64,000 nt of DNA from Nostoc favosum CHAB5714 (lineage in GTDB: Bacteria; Cyanobacteriota; Cyanobacteriia; Cyanobacteriales; Nostocaceae): positions 1 to 64,000 of the forward strand of contig NZ_JAIVFQ010000006.1 in NCBI RefSeq assembly GCF_020829495.1, written 5' to 3'. The notes beneath the pieces were generated by a model. The model had not been told where the DNA came from. It made no database searches and saw only the letters and a program-made list of their open reading frames with translations. The stretch's first letter is position 1. Each line of letters begins with the position of its first letter. Positions 35,404 to 43,929 of the stretch are shown here, in pieces. The position numbers were made by a program, and so were the translations under genes.

Positions 35404-38154
35404 ATGACTTCTGCTGCTGAAATGCCAGCTAGCTCTGGCTCAACGTTAACATTACATTCAGATCCCAATAACACCAAAGAAACCGATCCCCTGAGAAAGG
35501 CTAATGGTGTTTATGTGACGGTGCATGGTCATTTTTACCAGCCACCAAGGGAAAACCCTTATCTGGACGCAATTGAACGCCAACCGAGCGCTGCACCGAG
35601 CCATGACTGGAATGAGCGGATTCATTGGGAATGCTATCGCCCAAATGCCTTTGCCAGAGTCTTAAATGACCAAGGCGAAGTGGTGGGGATCGTCAATAAT
35701 TATGAGTATTTTAGTTTTAATATTGGGCCAACGCTGATGTCGTGGCTAGAACGCTACGATGTGGAGGTTTATCAGCGCATTTTAGAGGCGGATGCCAAGA
35801 GTAGCGATCGCTTGCATGGTCACGGGAATGCGATCGCGCAAGTATACAATCACATCATCATGCCTCTGGCGAACGAACGCGACAAATATACCCAAATTCG
35901 CTGGGGTAAAGAAGACTTCCGCTCCCGCTTTGGTCGCGATCCCGAAGGCATGTGGCTAGCAGAAACTGCTGTAGACTACGCCACCCTAGAAGCTCTTGTT
36001 GCTGAGGGTATTCGCTTCATTATCCTTGCACCGTCTCAAGCACTGCGTTGCCGTCCCCTTCCCACTCCAGATCATCCCCATCCTGAATGGATCGAAGTCG
36101 GCGGTAGTCAGATTGATTCTACCCGTCCCTACCGTTGTTATTTGAAGCCCACACTCTTACCTTCATCTTCACCTCTGAGTGCGATCAAAGAAGGGAATGG
36201 GGATAGTAACCACTCCCCACTCCCTAGTACAGACGCGATTAATCGCGTCTCTCCCCCCTACATTGATATCTTCTTCTACGATGGCCCGATATCGCGGGAT
36301 ATGGGTTTTAGTGATGTCGTTTATAATTCCAGTCACTTTGCCGGACGTATAGGTTCGGCGGTGCGTGGGGATCATCGTCTGGCACAGTTGATTTCTGTGG
36401 CGACGGATGGGGAAACCTTCGGACATCACAAAAAGGGAACTGAGAAAACTTTAGCCTACGCCTTTACCAAAGAGTTTCCCCAACAAGGTTGGACAGTAAC
36501 GAACTTCGCCCACTACCTCAGCTTAAATTCTCCTAGTTGGGAAGTGGAATTAAAGTCAGTCACAGCCTGGAGTTGCGCCCACGGTGTCGGCAGATGGGAA
36601 GATAACTGTGGTTGCGGTGGAGAAGGCTCAGTTTGGCATCAGAAATGGCGTCGTCCCTTGCGGGATTCCCTAAATTGGCTGCGGGATCAGCTAACTGAGG
36701 TGTATGCAGAACATGGTAGGCAGTTATTTCGTGATCCCTGGCTAGCACGGGATGAATATATCCAAGTAATGCGCGATCGCTCTGCTACCAATGTCAACCG
36801 TTTCCTCGCCCGTCATCAAACCCACAAACTAACCGCAGCTGAACAAGTAGACGCTTTGCGCTTGTTAGAAATGCAGCGTCACGCTTTGTTGATGTTCACT
36901 AGTTGCGGTTGGTTTTTTGAAGAAATTTCCCGTCCAGAGGGGACACAAATTCTGCGCTACGCCGCCCGTGCTTTGGAATTGGCAGGGGATGTGGCTGGTG
37001 TGCAGTTAGAAAAAGGCTTCGTCAAACGTCTTGGTTTAGCGCCCAGTAATGTGGATCAGTTCAAACATGGTGCAGAAATTTATCGGCAACTCGTGTTAAC
37101 TGCCCAGCTTGGCTTTAAGCAAGTAGCAGCCCATTACGCCATTACTTCCCTATTTACCAATCACAAACCAGCCGAAACGCACAATTCCCTACCTAGAAAA
37201 GATGTTGCGGATAAACAATCTCAGCGTTACCACAAAAAGGTTTATTGCTATGCTGCCAATGAGCTAGATTACCAACTGCAACGCATGGGATCGCTAACTC
37301 TGGCTATAGGAAATTTAAAGCTGGTATCAGAGATTACTTGGGAAAGTGAGCATTTGGTATTTGCGGTTCTGCATTTGGGAGGCTGGGATTTCCACTGCTG
37401 CATTCAACAATTTACTGGGCGGCGTAACTACAGCCAATTAAAAGAAAAGCTGTTTGGGGCGCTAAAACAAGCTAGCGCGGCTCATACTATCTTGGCGATG
37501 ACACAGCTATTTGGAGAAGAAGCTTTCAACTTACAGAATCTATTTGCTGAAGAACGCCACCGAATTATGCGGCTGCTTAGTGAGGAAACACTGACACGTT
37601 TAGGACAGTTGTATACCCAAGCATACCGTGATAATTATGGTGTGCTGATGGCGTTTCATCGAGATGAAATAGCAGTACCGCAAGAATTGCAGGTTGCAGC
37701 AGATATTGCTTTAGGGCATCGCTGTCTGATGACATTGCGATCGCTTGAGCAAGATATCGCTGATCCCCAAAAGAGTTGGAGTCATATATTAGAATTGGAG
37801 GCGATCGCTACTGAAGCAAAACATCTGCGTTGTCGGCTGAATATTCCCGACGGTAAGCAAATGTTAGAACAGTTAATTGCGCGATCGCTTTGGCAATTGT
37901 TGCACGATGCCAATGGTAGTTTTAATGCAGATATCCAACTATTGGAAAGATTGATTGATGTCGGGGATCAACTAAATATAGATGTTTCCCTACAGCGATC
38001 GCAGGAACTATACTTTAGTTGTCTGCACAGTCAGATAGCGCCGGTGTGTATCACTAGCCTTGATAATGAAGCAGATAATCAGTGTCTTCAGTTGCTCAAG
38101 TTGGGCAAAAAGTTAGCCGTTGATGTCAGCATGATCTCAAATCAGTTGGGATAG
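35404..38154 (+). CDS. Glycoside hydrolase family 57-like protein (DUF3536)
   Basis: Encodes 916 residues. The GH57-type front YVTVHGHFYQPPRENPYLDA is followed by GIVNNYEYFSFNIGPTLMSW, EGMWLAETAVDYATLEALVA (nucleophile region) and SVATDGETFGHHKKGTEKTL with the acid residue. The DUF3536 region covers the C-terminal half. Residues about 252-285 are a low-complexity insert encoded by repeats, including the GACGCGATTAATCGCGTC palindrome read as DAINRVS. Cytoplasmic. GH57 enzymes act on alpha-glucans; the exact substrate is unknown. Confidence 0.9.
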   Translation: MTSAAEMPASSGSTLTLHSDPNNTKETDPLRKANGVYVTVHGHFYQPPRENPYLDAIERQPSAAPSHDWNERIHWECYRPNAFARVLNDQGEVVGIVNNYEYFSFNIGPTLMSWLERYDVEVYQRILEADAKSSDRLHGHGNAIAQVYNHIIMPLANERDKYTQIRWGKEDFRSRFGRDPEGMWLAETAVDYATLEALVAEGIRFIILAPSQALRCRPLPTPDHPHPEWIEVGGSQIDSTRPYRCYLKPTLLPSSSPLSAIKEGNGDSNHSPLPSTDAINRVSPPYIDIFFYDGPISRDMGFSDVVYNSSHFAGRIGSAVRGDHRLAQLISVATDGETFGHHKKGTEKTLAYAFTKEFPQQGWTVTNFAHYLSLNSPSWEVELKSVTAWSCAHGVGRWEDNCGCGGEGSVWHQKWRRPLRDSLNWLRDQLTEVYAEHGRQLFRDPWLARDEYIQVMRDRSATNVNRFLARHQTHKLTAAEQVDALRLLEMQRHALLMFTSCGWFFEEISRPEGTQILRYAARALELAGDVAGVQLEKGFVKRLGLAPSNVDQFKHGAEIYRQLVLTAQLGFKQVAAHYAITSLFTNHKPAETHNSLPRKDVADKQSQRYHKKVYCYAANELDYQLQRMGSLTLAIGNLKLVSEITWESEHLVFAVLHLGGWDFHCCIQQFTGRRNYSQLKEKLFGALKQASAAHTILAMTQLFGEEAFNLQNLFAEERHRIMRLLSEETLTRLGQLYTQAYRDNYGVLMAFHRDEIAVPQELQVAADIALGHRCLMTLRSLEQDIADPQKSWSHILELEAIATEAKHLRCRLNIPDGKQMLEQLIARSLWQLLHDANGSFNADIQLLERLIDVGDQLNIDVSLQRSQELYFSCLHSQIAPVCITSLDNEADNQCLQLLKLGKKLAVDVSMISNQLG
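36232..36249. repeat. Palindrome GACGCGATTAATCGCGTC inside GH57 coding sequence
   Basis: The same 18-mer as at 16238 and 16813, here in frame and preceded by a CCACTCCCCACTCCCT simple repeat that is also typical of intergenic DNA in this window. Confidence 0.9.
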
Positions 38155-38199
38155 ATGTAGGGGTCTTATAGCTTTTCCTAATCAAATGAGGTACATGAT

Positions 38200-38375
38200 A
38201 GCCCCCTCTCGAAGAGCGGGGAGGGGGTTGGGGGTGGGGTTTAGTAACTACTCAACTGAGAACCACTATAAACCCTTTAATTTACGATAAAATGTTGGGT
38301 TACCCTGCGGGAAGCCCCTTTGGGTCTACGTTCCTCAACCCAACCTACAGATTTTATAAATGTTTAACCGAACTT
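38200..38375. repeat. Dispersed repeats downstream of the GH57 gene
   Basis: A CCCTCTC...GGGGAGGGGG piece (38200-38245) is followed by the reverse copy of the GGTTGGGTTGAGG repeat (38288-38350), ending TTTAACCGAACT. That end resembles a terminal repeat of MITE family A. Confidence 0.75.
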
Positions 38376-38402
38376 GATATCAATCTTTAGTTAAGTCAAT
38401 TA

Positions 38403-38452
38403 GGGTAAAAATTTCACACAGAGAGAAGGGGAAATTTTTACCCTTTTATTTT
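38403..38452 (+). terminator. Rho-independent terminator of the GH57 gene
   Basis: A 13-bp perfect stem GGGTAAAAATTTC (38403-38415) / GAAATTTTTACCC (38431-38443) followed by TTTTATTTT. Confidence 0.85.
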
Positions 38453-38460
38453 AATATCCT

Positions 38461-38706
38461 TTATTTAATCTGAGAGCGATCGCAATGGTAGGGATAAAGC
38501 CACTCACACCTGAAGAGTCCGTGGGTATGTTTCTCAAAAAAGGTTCCTGCATGGCGTCCAGGTGATATATCGATCCCAGCTTTAGTTTTAATCTCATATA
38601 GCCAGGGAAAGGCTACTACTAAAATAGCTATGACAGCGAAGAGGTAGAGAATCGTAGTTTTAATATTGAAGAATCTTAGGGGATTGCTATTGTGATTTTG
38701 AGGCAT
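38461..38706 (-). CDS. Small membrane protein, function unknown
   Basis: Encodes 81 residues: one hydrophobic segment (about 17-38, TTILYLFAVIAILVVAFPWL) followed by a hydrophilic tail with HAGTFFEKHTHGLFRCEWLY and two cysteines. This conserved-looking tail suggests a genuine protein, but no family name can be given. Confidence 0.55.
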   Translation of the reverse strand: MPQNHNSNPLRFFNIKTTILYLFAVIAILVVAFPWLYEIKTKAGIDISPGRHAGTFFEKHTHGLFRCEWLYPYHCDRSQIK

Positions 38707-38742
38707 AGATAATCAGAAACTAATAGCTCATCCGATCCTAAC

Positions 38743-39191
38743 CTAAAGCTGAAAATATCGCCGGAAACGGGGATCAATATTATCTGTTTTCTGGTGATTA
38801 CAGGTTAAACAGAGGGTTTATAAATTGCTGATATCATGTTGACCGCTACGGGCGAGGGGAATAATATGGTCGATACTAAGATTAGTTTATATAGTAGTTT
38901 TACCGCAATACGCTTGGGTTAAAGCTAAAACCCTTTGTGAAATCAAATTTTTTAACGTAGACGCAAAGCGGTGAAGCAGCGCGGTCTTGGGGGTTTCCCC
39001 CATGAGCGACTGCACCAAGCCGGAGGGCTTGCCGCAGGCTACCACAGAGACGCAGAGAACACAGAGAGAAGGAAAAAATGCTTAACTGAACTGTATTGAG
39101 TTTTACCGCAGCTTTGACATTGATATTTGTCACGTTGAAAAACATATTTATTTACTTCCGGCGGGATACGAATACGGGGAGTTTTGCTCAT
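38743..39191 (-). pseudogene. HNH endonuclease, broken by stops and a MITE
   Basis: The front MSKTPRIRIPPEVNKYVFQR and RDKYQCQSCGKT are read from 39191, then the gene is split by the element at 38906-39098. Beyond it the frame resumes with LSIDHIIPLARSGQHDISNL and TLCLTCNHQKTDNIDPRFRR, holding the HNH histidines and second cysteine pair. Two TAA codons interrupt this second half. The uninterrupted ancestor would be a small HNH nuclease of roughly 80 residues. Confidence 0.9.
38906..39098. mobile_element. MITE-like element family A, copy 2, inside the HNH gene
   Basis: 193 bp from CAATACGCTTGGGTTAAAGC to GCTTAACTGAACTGTATTG, imperfect terminal inverted repeats of the family seen at 14876. It is flanked by the 10-bp direct repeat AGTTTTACCG (38896-38905, 39099-39108), which is HNH coding sequence duplicated on insertion. 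Confidence 0.88.
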
Positions 39192-39198
39192 TTTATTT

Positions 39199-40296
39199 CT
39201 AGTTGCTAAGAAATTCTTCCAAGCTGGGTACATCTATCCAACTTGCTTTTTGATGCGATTCATGGGATAAATCCATCAACAACTGAGAATAAATTCCTTC
39301 TCGCAGCGATGGTATAATTTCCTGATTGCGATCAATTCCCTGCAACCATTGGTCTACTACGCGGATAAATGCAGAAATGCGACCATCAGCATAATTTTTC
39401 GGAAAAATTAACCGATTTGGTATTTCTATTTCTGTTAGGGGTTTACCTGGACGGGAAGCCCAAACACGAAAACCATGTATATAATCTTTTTGATTTTCAC
39501 TACCCACAATTAATGTACCGCGATCGCCATATACTTCTACCCAATGAGTTCTTGGTGCATGAACTACCGCGCTGATAGAAAGTTGACAAGGTGTACCATT
39601 CGCTAATTCCAGCGTTAATATACAGTTGTCATCTGTATCCACTGGCTTCGGTTCCCCACTAACAGGGTCAACTCGTGTAGGAATAGCAGTAGTTAAATGG
39701 GCGTTTAATCTACGGACTGGGCCAAATAACCAGTGAATATAATCGAAGGCGTGGGAACCCAAAGATCCCAATGCACCGCCTCCTTTCTCCTTATCAGAAT
39801 ACCAATTCCAAGGGCGTGAAGTATCAGCACGAGAAGAACCTAACCAATCAATTTTAATTAAGCGCAACTTACCCACATAATCTTCTGACAATAATTCAGC
39901 AAACAACTGCCATCCTGGTACAAAGCGAAATTCAAAATCTACAGTCGCAATAACACCTTTTGATTTAGCTAAGTGATAAAGTTCTTTAGCCTCAACTGCA
40001 TTTAAAGTTGTTGGTTTTTCCAATAACAAATGTTTCCCAGCTTGCAATACGGTTTTTGCCATTTCATAATGCAAAAAAGGCGGCGTAGAGATGCTAACTG
40101 CTTGCACTTCTGGCAATGCCACAATATCTGTAAGTGAATCGGAGGCGTGGGGGATATTATGGGATTCTGCTATAGCTTTAGCTTTATTTATATCTCGGTG
40201 ATAAACAGCAACTACCTCAGTGCGAGGATGTGCTTGGAATCCAGGGATGTGGACTTTTTGACCAAATCCAGTGCCTGCGATCGCAATCCCAACCAT
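39199..40296 (-). CDS. Gfo/Idh/MocA-family NAD(P)-dependent oxidoreductase
   Basis: Encodes 365 residues. The Rossmann front GIAIAGTGFGQKVHIPGF binds NAD(P), followed by AVSISTPPFLHYEMAKTVLQ, the diagnostic EKPTTLNAVEAKEL, and the catalytic-type GGGALGSLGSHAFDYIHWLF. These enzymes oxidise sugars or related cyclic substrates, or reduce bilins; the specificity is not readable. It is transcribed towards the HNH pseudogene. Confidence 0.92.
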   Translation of the reverse strand: MVGIAIAGTGFGQKVHIPGFQAHPRTEVVAVYHRDINKAKAIAESHNIPHASDSLTDIVALPEVQAVSISTPPFLHYEMAKTVLQAGKHLLLEKPTTLNAVEAKELYHLAKSKGVIATVDFEFRFVPGWQLFAELLSEDYVGKLRLIKIDWLGSSRADTSRPWNWYSDKEKGGGALGSLGSHAFDYIHWLFGPVRRLNAHLTTAIPTRVDPVSGEPKPVDTDDNCILTLELANGTPCQLSISAVVHAPRTHWVEVYGDRGTLIVGSENQKDYIHGFRVWASRPGKPLTEIEIPNRLIFPKNYADGRISAFIRVVDQWLQGIDRNQEIIPSLREGIYSQLLMDLSHESHQKASWIDVPSLEEFLSN

Positions 40297-40328
40297 ATCA
40301 TCATTTACTCCTATACTTATATAATTCC

Positions 40329-40781
40329 CTATTTATTTAATAATATCATTTCATCTATCATATCTAATATCTCCGAGTCTTTACTTCTATTAAACTTACT
40401 AGCGAATAATTTTTCTGATTGTCTGATTTTTTCAAAATCCTGTTTTTCTAAAATTATTGGATGATAGGCATTAACGTCACCCCAATCTCTTAGGACTTAC
40501 GCATTGACAAGAAATACCAAATATGAGTGAGTTTAAAAACCCTATCTTTCGTAGGGGTTTAGCAATGCTAAACCCTTACAGCATGGTCTATTTACGATCA
40601 AAGAATAGTTATAAAAGGCCTGAAATATCCTCAAGATTGTTAATCAACATCACGATTAATTTGTACAGTGCGTAAGTCCTATCTATATATCTTTATCTAT
40701 ATGTATAAAAAATGAAACATCATCTGTATTCAATTTAGAAATAAGACGCCGGATTTTGGGATACCCAATAGCAAGGTTCAT
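40329..40781 (-). pseudogene. Core-2/I-branching-type glycosyltransferase, two fragments around a MITE
   Basis: The front fragment from ATG 40781 reads MNLAIGYPKIRRLISKLNTD then DDVSFFIHIDKDI, the N-terminal strand and metal-binding region of the family. The end fragment (40329-40490) reads DVNAYHPIILEKQDFEKIRQ, then SEKLFASKFNRSKDSEILDM and LLNK. About 200 residues between them are gone, and the MITE at 40491-40681 occupies the junction. The family adds sugars to glycans; this copy is dead. Confidence 0.75.
40491..40681. mobile_element. MITE-like element family B, copy 2
   Basis: 191 bp with perfect TAGGACTTACGCA/TGCGTAAGTCCTA ends (40491-40503, 40669-40681). Flanks TCTCT and TCTAT match at four of five positions. 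It contains the 27-nt palindrome also found at 10836. Copy 56450-56641 is similar in reverse orientation along most of its length. Confidence 0.85.
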
Positions 40782-40846
40782 ATAGAACTTACGCACAATA
40801 GAGCCGCTCTCCGTGGTAAAGTTAATAACACTAACGGATTTTCAAT

Positions 40847-42355
40847 ATGCGAGTTCAAATAACTGTAATTGCGATCGCAGTAATGTTAGTGGGTGGGAAA
40901 AATCTAGAGGCCATTGCAGACTCGCAATCTCCTACTCAGGATGGGTCTAGTGGTATTGTTACCCCGGAAGCTACGATCCATATAAGAGAGTATGCCAAAT
41001 ATGGGGATTATATAGGAGTCACTTCAGGAGATAACCAGACGCTTGAATTTTCCCAAAAAGTTGTTAAAGACATCCAAATTCGTTTTATTAATGACAAAGG
41101 TAAGTTACTTGATGACAAAGGTCAGCCAATCAAAGGGCGGACTCAGACAGATTTTATCATTGGTCTGCTGAAACTCAAACCTGGTCAGGTATTTCGTGAA
41201 GATTTACTTCAAGCAGACTTGCAACGATTGAGGAAATTAGAGTCATTTAATCAAGTAAATGTTGATCGAGAAGAAGATGTTTCTAGCATTAATATCATTT
41301 ATAAAATCAAAGAGCGTGGCTTCCCTTCTCTAATCTTAGGAGGCGGTAATAACGATGATGTTGGGCTATATGGTCGAGTGGGTTACAAAGATGCAAATAT
41401 TAGCGGTATTAACGATAAATTAGATACAACTGTACAAATAAGCAGTAAAGATGTCCAGTTTAATGGTCAATTCACTAGTCGTTATCGTCCTGGAGAACCA
41501 AACCGCTTAGGCTATAGCATTAGAGGTTTTCGTAGTCGAAATATATCGGGAACCTTCAACGAAGATATCAGATTGTCTAACGGCAACAAAGTGCGCGAGG
41601 GAAGGTTTGGCGGTTCTGTGGGACTTTTAGGAGCTTTTGATGAGTGGGATACATCAGTGGCTCTCAACTATACCAGGATTAGCCTACGCGATCAAGAATA
41701 TAACGTTGCACAGGTGGATAGATTAGGGAGTCCTCTATCTGTGAGCGGTACTGGCATTGATGACCTATTTACAGTATCATTTGCTGTATCCAGAGATCAA
41801 CGCGATCGCAAAGATAATCCGACTCAAGGATCAATCCTCACCCTCAGCACAGAACAAGCGATTCCCATTGGATTGGGTAATATTTCCAGCAACCGCCTAC
41901 AGGGAGACTATATTCAGTATTTACCAGTAAGTTGGATAGGGAATGGTAGACCAACCGACAATCCAGAAATGTTGGCGATTAATTTACAAATTGGTACGAC
42001 TATTGGAGACTTTCCACCAGCAGATGCCTTTAATATTGGTGGGCTAGATTCTGTCAGAGGTTACGGTTATGGTAAAGTTGCCAGTGGTCGCAGTTATGGT
42101 TTAGCTTCCCTGGAATATCGTTTTCCAATTTTACAGTCAATCGGAGGAGTTCTCTTTACTGACCTCGCCTCAGATTTCGGGTCTAGCGAAACCGTCCTAG
42201 GAGAACCAGGAGTGCTGCGAGACAAACCTGGAAGTGGCTTTGGTTACGGCTTAGGATTGCGAGTCAAGTCATCCTTTGGGCTGATTCGAGGCGACTTAGG
42301 AATTAGCAACCAAGGAGAAGTTAGATTTGAAGTTACCACAGGTCAGCGATTTTAA
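40847..42355 (+). CDS. Omp85/BamA-type outer-membrane protein
   Basis: Encodes 502 residues with an N-terminal signal (1-24). One POTRA-like domain (about 70-155, TDFIIGLLKLKPGQVFREDL, LRKLESFNQVNV) is followed by a 16-strand-type barrel from about 160, with the FNIGGLDSVRGYGYG motif (VRGF/Y of loop 6) and a C-terminal strand ending VTTGQRF, aromatic last. It is smaller than BamA, so it is closer to FhaC/TamA-like or surface-antigen proteins. It acts in the outer membrane; its cargo is unknown. Confidence 0.85.
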   Translation: MRVQITVIAIAVMLVGGKNLEAIADSQSPTQDGSSGIVTPEATIHIREYAKYGDYIGVTSGDNQTLEFSQKVVKDIQIRFINDKGKLLDDKGQPIKGRTQTDFIIGLLKLKPGQVFREDLLQADLQRLRKLESFNQVNVDREEDVSSINIIYKIKERGFPSLILGGGNNDDVGLYGRVGYKDANISGINDKLDTTVQISSKDVQFNGQFTSRYRPGEPNRLGYSIRGFRSRNISGTFNEDIRLSNGNKVREGRFGGSVGLLGAFDEWDTSVALNYTRISLRDQEYNVAQVDRLGSPLSVSGTGIDDLFTVSFAVSRDQRDRKDNPTQGSILTLSTEQAIPIGLGNISSNRLQGDYIQYLPVSWIGNGRPTDNPEMLAINLQIGTTIGDFPPADAFNIGGLDSVRGYGYGKVASGRSYGLASLEYRFPILQSIGGVLFTDLASDFGSSETVLGEPGVLRDKPGSGFGYGLGLRVKSSFGLIRGDLGISNQGEVRFEVTTGQRF

Positions 42356-42413
42356 TTTCATTACCGCAAGTTCTCAATATCCTAAATATTTTTTCTCAAT
42401 ATCTTGAATATTT

Positions 42414-42769
42414 TAGGACTTATATCATGTTCGCATAATTAGTTATGATTTCCACAGTCATTGCACCCCACACGCCAGATGCTCCACTTGGGGAGACCCC
42501 AAGACCGCACTGGCTCCCCTTAATCCCCTCCCCGCTTGCTCTTAGGGGAGACGAAGCGACGATTGTCGGGGTGGGGTTCTTCGGGTTTAATAAGTAATCA
42601 AGCGAACATGATATTACGCAAAAACCCTCTCAAACTCTCATTCCTCTGTGACCTCTGCGCCGCGCCAGTTGCTACCCTTCGGGAACGCTAAGAGCGAACA
42701 AGTCGGGGAACCGCAAGGGCGCACTGGCTTCTCTGTGGTTCGTTTTCCGTTACTCGTGCGTAAGTCCTA
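42414..42769. mobile_element. MITE-like element family B, copy 3, interrupted
   Basis: Starts TAGGACTTA (42414-42422) and ends TGCGTAAGTCCTA (42757-42769), flanked by TATTT on both sides (42409-42413, 42770-42774). Element C (42423-42613) is inserted inside its left terminal repeat, which resumes as TTACGCA at 42614. Confidence 0.88.
42423..42613. mobile_element. MITE-like element family C, nested in family B
   Basis: 191 bp with 12-bp perfect ends TATCATGTTCGC/GCGAACATGATA. It is flanked by TTA on both sides (42420-42422, 42614-42616), the target duplication within TAGGACTTACGCA. Confidence 0.85.
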
Positions 42770-42801
42770 TATTTTATAGATGGGGTAAAAAACGATAATC
42801 T

Positions 42802-43473
42802 ATGACTCAAGAGGAATGGACTGCGGTCGATCGTTACTTCACCGATTTGCTTGTGCCGCCCGACCCCTCGCTGGATGCGGCTCTCCAGACCAGCGCCGCA
42901 GCCGGACTACCATCGCACAATGTTTCGCCAAACCAGGGCAAGCTGCTGCTGCTGTTGGCGCAAATCCAAGGGGCGCGAACCATCTTGGAGATTGGCACGC
43001 TGGGCGGCTACAGTACTATCTGGCTGGCGCGGGCGTTACCCAGCGACGGCCGTCTGATTACGCTGGAGGCTAACCCAAAGCACGCCGAAGTCGCCCACGC
43101 CAACATCGCCCACGCTGGTCTGTCCGATATCGTTGACCTACGCCTTGGACAGGCACTCTCTACGCTGCCACAGATTGCCGCAGAGGGTCATACATTTGAC
43201 CTGATCTTCATTGACGCCGACAAGCCAAACAATCCAGATTACTTGATGTGGGCGCTCAAGCTTTCCCGTCGCGGCAGCCTGATCATCGCCGATAATGTCG
43301 TGCGTGGCGGAGCGGTGGTTGATGCTGCTAACGGCGATCCTAGCGTCCAGGGGGTGCGTCGCTTCAACGAACTGCTTGCCTCTGAGCCACGCGTCAGCGC
43401 CACGGCAATCCAGACCGTGGGTAGCAAAGGGTACGACGGCTTCGCGATCGCGATCGTCACCTCTGACCAATAA
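42802..43473 (+). CDS. O-methyltransferase family 3 (SAM-dependent), GC-rich
   Basis: Encodes 223 residues. ILEIGTLGGYSTIWLARALP is the SAM-binding motif I, RLITLEANPKHAEVAHANIA follows, and DLIFIDADKPNNPDYLMWAL gives the metal-binding aspartates of catechol/caffeoyl-CoA-type methyltransferases. The acceptor is unknown. Codons are strongly GC-biased compared with all neighbours, so long spurious frames appear on both strands. This suggests recent acquisition from a high-GC donor. Confidence 0.92.
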   Translation: MTQEEWTAVDRYFTDLLVPPDPSLDAALQTSAAAGLPSHNVSPNQGKLLLLLAQIQGARTILEIGTLGGYSTIWLARALPSDGRLITLEANPKHAEVAHANIAHAGLSDIVDLRLGQALSTLPQIAAEGHTFDLIFIDADKPNNPDYLMWALKLSRRGSLIIADNVVRGGAVVDAANGDPSVQGVRRFNELLASEPRVSATAIQTVGSKGYDGFAIAIVTSDQ

Positions 43474-43556
43474 CGCATTGAGCCAAGAGCCGTGAATTTA
43501 TTGCTTAATTTTTGCAATCGCTCTTTAAGCTTGAATAGCAAGAGATTGTTAAGTAG

Positions 43557-43695
43557 GTAAACATAATTAATTACACAATGTCATTGCGAATGTAGCGAAG
43601 CGAAATGAAGCAATTCGCTTGCGGCTGGGATTGCTTCTCTTCGAGACGCTCCGCGAACGCTTCGCTCGCAATGACTGTAATTAATTTTGCGTAGT
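43557..43695. repeat. GTCATTGCGA...TCGCAATGAC repeat
   Basis: A long imperfect inverted repeat (GTCATTGCGAATGTAGCGAA at the left, TTCGCTCGCAATGAC at the right) flanked by AATTA-like sequence. A related copy is at 59450-59536. Confidence 0.8.
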
Positions 43696-43712
43696 TACTT
43701 ATTTGTTAAGTC

Positions 43713-43808
43713 TTAGGAACGATTTTGAGGGAACAGGTAGGCGATCGCAGCGTAACCCGAAACACTGAGTAAACTAACCAAAAAAGCAGCCAAAATAAAA
43801 GTAGACAT
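43713..43808 (-). CDS. Possible 31-residue single-pass membrane peptide
   Basis: ATG at 43808 opens a frame encoding MSTFILAAFLVSLLSVSGYA, then AIAYLFPQNRS and TAA. It is one hydrophobic helix with a short polar tail, the size of small photosystem or NDH subunits, but it matches none I know (not PetL, PetN, PsaM, PsbY or Psb30). No strong ribosome-binding site. Reported as a candidate only. Confidence 0.35.
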   Translation of the reverse strand: MSTFILAAFLVSLLSVSGYAAIAYLFPQNRS

Positions 43809-43929
43809 AATCTTAGACTCTATGCATTTCCAAAATCTCGGCATCCATCAAAAAACAAAGACTTTGGATAGTTTCAAATTAGCAATTGGGTATGACACAG
43901 CCGTGACTACATTGTGTCAATCCTTTATC

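Noticed and set aside
42816..43541. Several frames of 60-110 residues in and opposite the methyltransferase gene
   Set aside because: Shadows caused by high GC content of one real gene.
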